A stretch of DNA of 64,000 nt from Fictibacillus aquaticus (GTDB lineage: Bacteria > Bacillota > Bacilli > Bacillales > Fictibacillaceae). Positions 59,797 through 64,000 of this stretch are shown here, piece after piece. Position 1 is the stretch's first letter. Every line of letters starts with the position of its first letter. The position numbers and the translations under genes were made by a program. The notes beneath the pieces are model-generated. The model worked only from the letters and a program-made list of their open reading frames with translations. It did not search any database and was not told the DNA's origin. The stretch lies in the NCBI RefSeq assembly GCF_002245695.1, contig NZ_NOII01000010.1, forward strand, positions 52,283-116,282, written 5' to 3'.

Positions 59797-60942
59797 TTAT
59801 GAAATTTGCTCATTTTTAAGCATTTGAAGCCCTTTTTCTATCTCTGAAAGCACATTCTCATCTTTTTCTTGTTCTTTTGCCATTATAAGATGATTCTCTA
59901 TCATTTCCCCGCCTATTTTACCAAGGGCCCATGCTGCAGTGCCCCTCATTACAGGCCGTGGATCTACTTTCATTACATGTAAAAGATCCTCCACTGCTGT
60001 TTCATCTTTAAAATGAGCAAGTGCCAGAATCGCGTTTCGCTGAATCGGTTTTTTTCCACGCCATGAGCCGGAGACATGGCCAAACTTTTCTTTAAAATCG
60101 CGGTTGCTCATGTTCAGCAGCGGTCTCAGCAGAGGTTTGGCGATCTCAGGATCGGGCTCCATATCAGGATGAAGGTGAAAATCCTTTTTTTTATTTTCAG
60201 GACAGACCGTCTGGCACGTATCACAGCCGTAAAGGCGGTTGCCAATTTTAGTCCGATACTGGTCTGGTATAAAATCCTTTGACTGAGTCAGATATGCAAC
60301 ACATTTATTCGAATCGAGCTGCCCTCCCTGAACAAGAGCTCCAGTCGGACATGCGTCAACACAAATATTGCATGATCCGCATTGCTCTTCCATAGGTGTG
60401 TCTGGAGGTATTGCCAGATCTGTTATCAGTTCTCCTAAATAAACATAAGAACCAAACTCTGGCGTGATGATAGCACAGTTTTTTCCGGTCCATCCGATTC
60501 CTGCCCTTTCCGCAACAGCCCGGTCCGACAGTTCCCCTGTATCCACCATCGACTTAACGGCTGCATCCGGGCACTTTTCTAAAATGAACGCTTCAAGCAG
60601 CTGCAGCTTTTCACGCAGCACATGGTGGTAATCTCTGCCCCATGACGCACGGCAGAAAATCCCGCGACGTTCACCTTTCACACTTTTCGGAGCATCCTTC
60701 ATTTTAGAAGGATACGCAAGCGCGATTGAAATGATGGAGGACGCGCCTGATAAAAGCAATTCTGGATTCGTCCGTTTATCAATATCCGGCTCTTCAAATC
60801 CAGATTGATATCCAAGTTCCTGCTGATCGATCAGCCTTTGCTTCAGCTGCTGAAACACGTCAGCTGCGGCAAACCCAATTTTATCTATGCCGATTGATTT
60901 ACTATATGCGATTAACTCTTCTTTTAACTGGGCGCCTGTCAT
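59797..60942 (-). CDS. queG: Epoxyqueuosine reductase QueG
   Basis: A 381-residue cobalamin- and iron-sulfur-dependent enzyme that makes queuosine in tRNA from epoxyqueuosine. Two 4Fe-4S motifs are present: CGSCNICVDACPTGALV and CDTCQTVCPENKKKD. The cobalamin-binding region includes SMVDTGELSDRAVAERAGIGWTGKN. A C-terminal HEAT-like repeat (AVEDLLHVMKVDPRPVMRGTAAWALGKIGG) binds tRNA. The start is ATG 60942, with AAAGGAGG 7 nt upstream. Confidence 0.95.
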   Translation of the reverse strand: MTGAQLKEELIAYSKSIGIDKIGFAAADVFQQLKQRLIDQQELGYQSGFEEPDIDKRTNPELLLSGASSIISIALAYPSKMKDAPKSVKGERRGIFCRASWGRDYHHVLREKLQLLEAFILEKCPDAAVKSMVDTGELSDRAVAERAGIGWTGKNCAIITPEFGSYVYLGELITDLAIPPDTPMEEQCGSCNICVDACPTGALVQGGQLDSNKCVAYLTQSKDFIPDQYRTKIGNRLYGCDTCQTVCPENKKKDFHLHPDMEPDPEIAKPLLRPLLNMSNRDFKEKFGHVSGSWRGKKPIQRNAILALAHFKDETAVEDLLHVMKVDPRPVMRGTAAWALGKIGGEMIENHLIMAKEQEKDENVLSEIEKGLQMLKNEQIS

Positions 60943-61014
60943 CACACGTCCTCCTTTCTGCATGAATTATGAAATATATGATACACTTATGAGTAAAAAA
61001 CGAGGTGAACAGCC

Positions 61015-61677
61015 ATGAAAAAAGGGACGATCAGCCCTGATATAAAACAGCTTGTCCCTGGCTTTAAAATTGGATTCATTACATACCATCATATCGCGGT
61101 TGGCGATTCTCCGCAAATGATTAAAGGCCGTTTCCAACTATTCACTGAATCCATCCGCCTAGAGGAAAAACAGCCTTCTGATTGGCCATATATACAGGAA
61201 TATCGAGCCGTTTTTAAAGCTTTAGGAATGGATCCCTCACGATACCGGCCTGCATCAGAAGCTCTTATCCGCAGAGTGCTGAGCGGAAAGGATCTCGGTT
61301 CTGTAAACAGTGCGGTAGATGTAAACAACTTCTTCTCCCTGCGCCACGCCCTTCCTCTTGGCATTTATGATGCCGCTAATATAAAGGGAGAGGTCACGAT
61401 AAAGCTTGGCACTGCCGAAGACGAATACGAAGGTTTAAACGGGCGTTTAATGAACATGGAAGGCAAGCTCATCAGCTGCGACGAACAAGGCGCTTTCGGA
61501 AGCCCTGTAGTGGACTCTAAACGCACGATGATGACTGATCAGGCAACAGATGCTCTTCATATCATCTATCTGCCGCCATCACTCGATCAAGAGCCTTCTC
61601 AAGAACTTCTCTTATCAATCGCCAAAATGTTTACTCAGGTCCACGGCGGAGACTATACAATCGACCTTTGTACGTAA
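61015..61677 (+). CDS. B3/B4 tRNA-binding-domain protein (PheRS beta-like)
   Basis: A 220-residue stand-alone B3/B4 domain. EYRAVFKALGMDPSRYRPASEALIRRVLSGKDL...VNSAVDVNNFFSLRHALPLGIYDA is the editing-domain-like core seen in phenylalanyl-tRNA synthetase beta chains. Stand-alone versions may edit mis-charged aminoacyl-tRNA or D-amino acids. The exact role is unknown. The start ATG has GAGGTGAAC upstream. It diverges from queG. Confidence 0.88.
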   Translation: MKKGTISPDIKQLVPGFKIGFITYHHIAVGDSPQMIKGRFQLFTESIRLEEKQPSDWPYIQEYRAVFKALGMDPSRYRPASEALIRRVLSGKDLGSVNSAVDVNNFFSLRHALPLGIYDAANIKGEVTIKLGTAEDEYEGLNGRLMNMEGKLISCDEQGAFGSPVVDSKRTMMTDQATDALHIIYLPPSLDQEPSQELLLSIAKMFTQVHGGDYTIDLCT

Positions 61678-61712
61678 TAAAGCACTTCCCGCATTCGGGA
61701 AGTGCTTTATTA
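61678..61712 (+). terminator. Terminator of the B3/B4 protein gene
   Basis: Perfect arms AAGCACTTCCCG / CGGGAAGTGCTT with a 4-nt loop, right after the stop. The following 61713-62027 contains no supported gene. Confidence 0.9.
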
Positions 61713-62027
61713 AAACCTACAACTAGCTTGATTCATATATAGTCCATTTCATTGTGAAATATGACACCTGTTCAAAAAAAATTAGATTCCCTGAACTTTT
61801 TCCTGCTTTAAACTTAACCGCTTATCCAAAATGTATTCTCCAACACAAAAGAATCATAAAGCTTTTGCTTCTTCTTTTGTAGCTAATCATATCGATAATA
61901 TCCTATGCTGCCTCAACAGCACCCTTTACGTCCAATCGTGCTGTTGATACAGGAAACGCAAATATGACAATTATCAGGCCCTAAGCTAACATAGTTGAAC
62001 TTAATTGAATCTCTATCTGATGCGTGC

Positions 62028-62062
62028 TAAAAAGACGTTCTCTACCGGAGTAGAAAACGTCT
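62028..62062 (-). terminator. Terminator of the rRNA/tRNA operon
   Basis: On the minus strand AGACGTTTTCTA-ctccgg-TAGAGAACGTCT (one mismatch), followed by TTTTTAGC, 35 nt after the last tRNA. Confidence 0.85.
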
Positions 62063-62097
62063 AACTGATTGTTAGTATTTGTTTTAAAAAAGTAAGA

Positions 62098-62182
62098 TGG
62101 TACCGGTGGCCGGGGTCGAACCGGCACTCCAGAAGGAACACGATTTTGAGTCGTGCGCGTCTGCCAATTCCGCCACACCGGC
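62098..62182 (-). tRNA. tRNA-Leu (CAA)
   Basis: 85 nt including encoded CCA. Acceptor GCCGGTG pairs with CACCGGT(A). Anticodon loop CTCAAAA gives CAA. The long variable arm is typical of Leu. It is the last of the cluster. Confidence 0.97.
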
Positions 62183-62212
62183 ATGGAATCGAATGTGCTT
62201 TAAATAAAAAAA

Positions 62213-62286
62213 TGGAGGCGGCACCCGGACTCGAACCGGGGGTAAAGGTTTTGCAGACCCGTGCCTTACCACTTGGCTATGCCGCC
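62213..62286 (-). tRNA. tRNA-Cys (GCA)
   Basis: 74 nt including encoded CCA. Anticodon loop CTGCAAA, T loop GGTTCGAGTCC. Confidence 0.97.
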
Positions 62287-62299
62287 GTATAATAAAAAA

Positions 62300-62374
62300 T
62301 GGAGCGGAAGACGGGATTCGAACCCGCGACCCCCACCTTGGCAAGGTGGTATTCTACCACTGAACTACTTCCGC
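62300..62374 (-). tRNA. tRNA-Gly (GCC)
   Basis: 75 nt including encoded CCA. Anticodon loop TTGCCAA, acceptor GCGGAAG/CTTCCGC. Confidence 0.97.
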
Positions 62375-62383
62375 ATATGAAAA

Positions 62384-62458
62384 TGGCTGGGCTAGCAGGA
62401 TTCGAACCTACGCGTGACGGAGTCAAAGTCCGTTGCCTTACCGCTTGGCTATAGCCCA
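62384..62458 (-). tRNA. tRNA-Gln (TTG)
   Basis: 75 nt including encoded CCA. Anticodon loop CTTTGAC, acceptor TGGGCTA/TAGCCCA. Confidence 0.97.
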
Positions 62459-62462
62459 ATAA

Positions 62463-62539
62463 TGGGGCGATCGAGGGGAATCGAACCCCCGAATGTCGGA
62501 ACCACAATCCGATGCGTTAACCACTTCGCCACGACCGCC
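62463..62539 (-). tRNA. tRNA-His (GTG)
   Basis: 77 nt including the extra 5' G (G-1) opposite C73, typical of His, and encoded CCA. Anticodon loop TTGTGGT. Confidence 0.97.
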
Positions 62540-62561
62540 ATGATGTTATCTAAGATGTAAA

Positions 62562-62635
62562 TGGCAGGGGCAGTAGGAATCGAACCCACACCAAAGGTTT
62601 TGGAGACCTTCGTTCTACCTTTAAACTATGCCCCT
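62562..62635 (-). tRNA. tRNA-Trp (CCA)
   Basis: 74 nt including encoded CCA. Anticodon loop CTCCAAA, acceptor AGGGGCA/TGCCCCT. Confidence 0.97.
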
Positions 62636-62664
62636 GTAAAGGAATTTGTGTTTGTCTAAGAAAA

Positions 62665-62749
62665 TGGTGGAGGGGGACGGATTCGAACCGCCGAACCCTG
62701 AGGGAGCGGATTTACAGTCCGCCGCGTTTAGCCACTTCGCTACCCCTCC
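62665..62749 (-). tRNA. tRNA-Tyr (GTA)
   Basis: 85 nt with a long variable arm and encoded CCA. Anticodon loop CTGTAAA. Confidence 0.97.
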
Positions 62750-62858
62750 ATATAAGGAGACAAATACTATTTTAATTCAAAAACACCGTTTATTCAAGAG
62801 GAAATTCATCACTTACATTCCTCTTAGCAGCAATTTGTATTCTGAAAGAAACAAATTG

Positions 62859-62934
<76 letters not shown>

Positions 62935-62954
62935 CCATTAGTATTTAAGGAATA

Positions 62955-63030
<76 letters not shown>

Positions 63031-63056
63031 ATCTCTAAGATATATTTGAAAATAAA

Positions 63057-63132
63057 TGGCGGACCCGACCGGGGTCGAACCGGCGATCTCCTGCGTGACA
63101 GGCAGGCATGTTAACCACTACACCACGGATCC
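63057..63132 (-). tRNA. tRNA-Asp (GTC)
   Basis: 76 nt including encoded CCA. Anticodon loop CTGTCAC. Confidence 0.97.
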
Positions 63133-63230
63133 ATGTAACAATTGAATGAAAAATAATTGGTTGCACCTAAACGGCACTACTGATATTTCATGAGCCAGAT
63201 GATTATCCGACGAAGTTCATGAAATAATAT

Positions 63231-63307
<77 letters not shown>

Positions 63308-63469
63308 ACAATGAGTATGCTTACGGACGATGTGTCCGAGCTTGTTGTTTCTTCCTCTACTCGTACCTCTTAGAAGCGTATGCGTCGAAACATGTCGCCG
63401 TGTAATCACAGAAGATTACGCTCCATGCTCCACCCCGCTTATGTAGGTGAACTGTGAGTAAGAAAGTAA

Positions 63470-63545
63470 TGGTGGAGGATGACGGGTTCGAACCGCCGAC
63501 CCCCTGCTTGTAAGGCAGGTGCTCTCCCAGCTGAGCTAATCCTCC
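63470..63545 (-). tRNA. tRNA-Val (TAC)
   Basis: 76 nt including encoded CCA. Anticodon loop CTTACAA. Confidence 0.97.
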
Positions 63546-63565
63546 GGATTAAGTTAGTAAGTTAA

Positions 63566-63640
63566 TGGTGACCCGTACGGGATTCGAACCCGTGTTACCG
63601 CCGTGAAAGGGCGGTGTCTTAACCGCTTGACCAACGGGCC
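63566..63640 (-). tRNA. tRNA-Glu (TTC)
   Basis: 75 nt including encoded CCA. Anticodon loop CTTTCAC. Confidence 0.97.
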
Positions 63641-63654
63641 ATTTAAGGTATGTA

Positions 63655-63746
63655 TGGCGGAGAGCAAGGGATTCGAACCCTTGATACGGGGTTGACCGTA
63701 TACACGATTTCCAATCGTGCTCCTTCGACCTCTCGGACAGCTCTCC
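63655..63746 (-). tRNA. tRNA-Ser (GGA)
   Basis: 92 nt with a long variable arm and encoded CCA. Anticodon loop TTGGAAA. Confidence 0.97.
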
Positions 63747-63748
63747 AA

Positions 63749-63823
63749 TGGCTCCACAGGCAGGACTCGAACCTGCGACCGATCGGTTAACAGCCGATAG
63801 CTCTACCACTGAGCTACTGTGGA
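63749..63823 (-). tRNA. tRNA-Asn (GTT)
   Basis: 75 nt including encoded CCA. Anticodon loop CTGTTAA. First tRNA after 5S rRNA. Confidence 0.97.
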
Positions 63824-63833
63824 ATATGTAACA

Positions 63834-63950
<117 letters not shown>

Positions 63951-64000
63951 TGTATACTTTTAGAAAGATTGCTCTTTCAAAACTAGATATCGACGTTTCC
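63951..64000 (-). other. 23S-5S intergenic spacer (partial)
   Basis: On the minus strand it reads ...ATCTAGTTTTGAAAGAGCAA then TCTTTCTAAAAGTATACA. That is the typical Bacillus spacer between 23S and 5S genes, with an inverted GAAAGAGCAATCTTTC segment. The 23S gene should lie just beyond the window edge. Confidence 0.75.

Noticed and set aside
61713..62027. Possible remnant gene on the minus strand (a frame reading VIFAFPVSTARLDVKGAVEAA before a stop)
   Set aside because: Only a short, protein-like fragment with stops on both sides and no recognisable family. Too weak to annotate.

Overview
The window looks like chromosome of an endospore-forming member of the Bacillaceae. It has a GerA-type germinant receptor operon, prkA, yhbH and spoVR, strong AGGAGG ribosome binding sites, a Gram-positive gene repertoire, and a 5S rRNA plus 15-tRNA cluster in the same order as the Bacillus subtilis rrnD/trnD cluster. 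The block yhcW-yhcX-pgcA is also in B. subtilis order. A Fictibacillus-like genome is a reasonable guess but is not proven here. No prophage, intact insertion sequence or CRISPR array was seen.

Layout. 1-12 kb: a YwaF-like membrane protein; a four-gene germinant receptor operon (A, C, small D, B); a guanidine-I riboswitch controlling the guanidinium exporter gdx; a CopC-domain protein; yhbD plus bactofilin; a WYL regulator divergent from a DHFR-like reductase; a two-component system; and an E. coli-type speD. 12-13 kb is a degraded patch with an inverted pair of dispersed repeats and a broken gene. 13-24 kb: a Cys-rich copper-storage-type protein, an MFS exporter, an ArsR-controlled permease locus with two 55-residue Cys-pair proteins and four matching operators, a SulP transporter, small DUF3934 and DUF1272 proteins, YitT, ChrA, and a MerR regulator upstream of a CNNM/CorC transporter. 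24-33 kb: a LysR/MFS divergent pair, spoVR, a beta-propeller protein, the arsenic locus arsC / arsR-arsB-arsI, and a second YitT.

33.8-43.7 kb is a redox and sulfur island, all on the minus strand. A tight operon carries a membrane protein, CcdA, a ResA-like thioredoxin, a response regulator, a histidine kinase and DUF302. Upstream of it lies a persulfide-detoxification regulon: CstR, a HesB-like (seleno)protein, rhodanese, TusA-rhodanese, DsrE, rhodanese-persulfide dioxygenase, TusA, a second DsrE, a TauE exporter and a degenerate rhodanese. Four copies of a CsoR/CstR-type operator and internal terminators divide it into at least four transcription units.

43.7-64 kb: pgcA, yhcX, yhcW, a secreted ComEC-like MBL protein, yhbH, a NERD-domain gene bracketed by two homologous 21-bp-period repeat arrays, lepB, prkA, a class A PBP, trmL, an amidase, ogt, queG, a B3/4-domain protein, and the rRNA/tRNA operon on the minus strand.

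The most notable item is the HesB-like gene at 43.0-43.3 kb. It has an in-frame UGA exactly where the family usually has Cys, followed by a well-placed SECIS-like hairpin, and also an apparent one-base frameshift near its end. It has no intact open reading frame, so a standard gene caller would miss it. Also notable are the CstR operator set, the four-site ArsR locus, and a family of GGTACGGTACC inverted repeats whose arms extend with copy-specific but self-complementary sequence.
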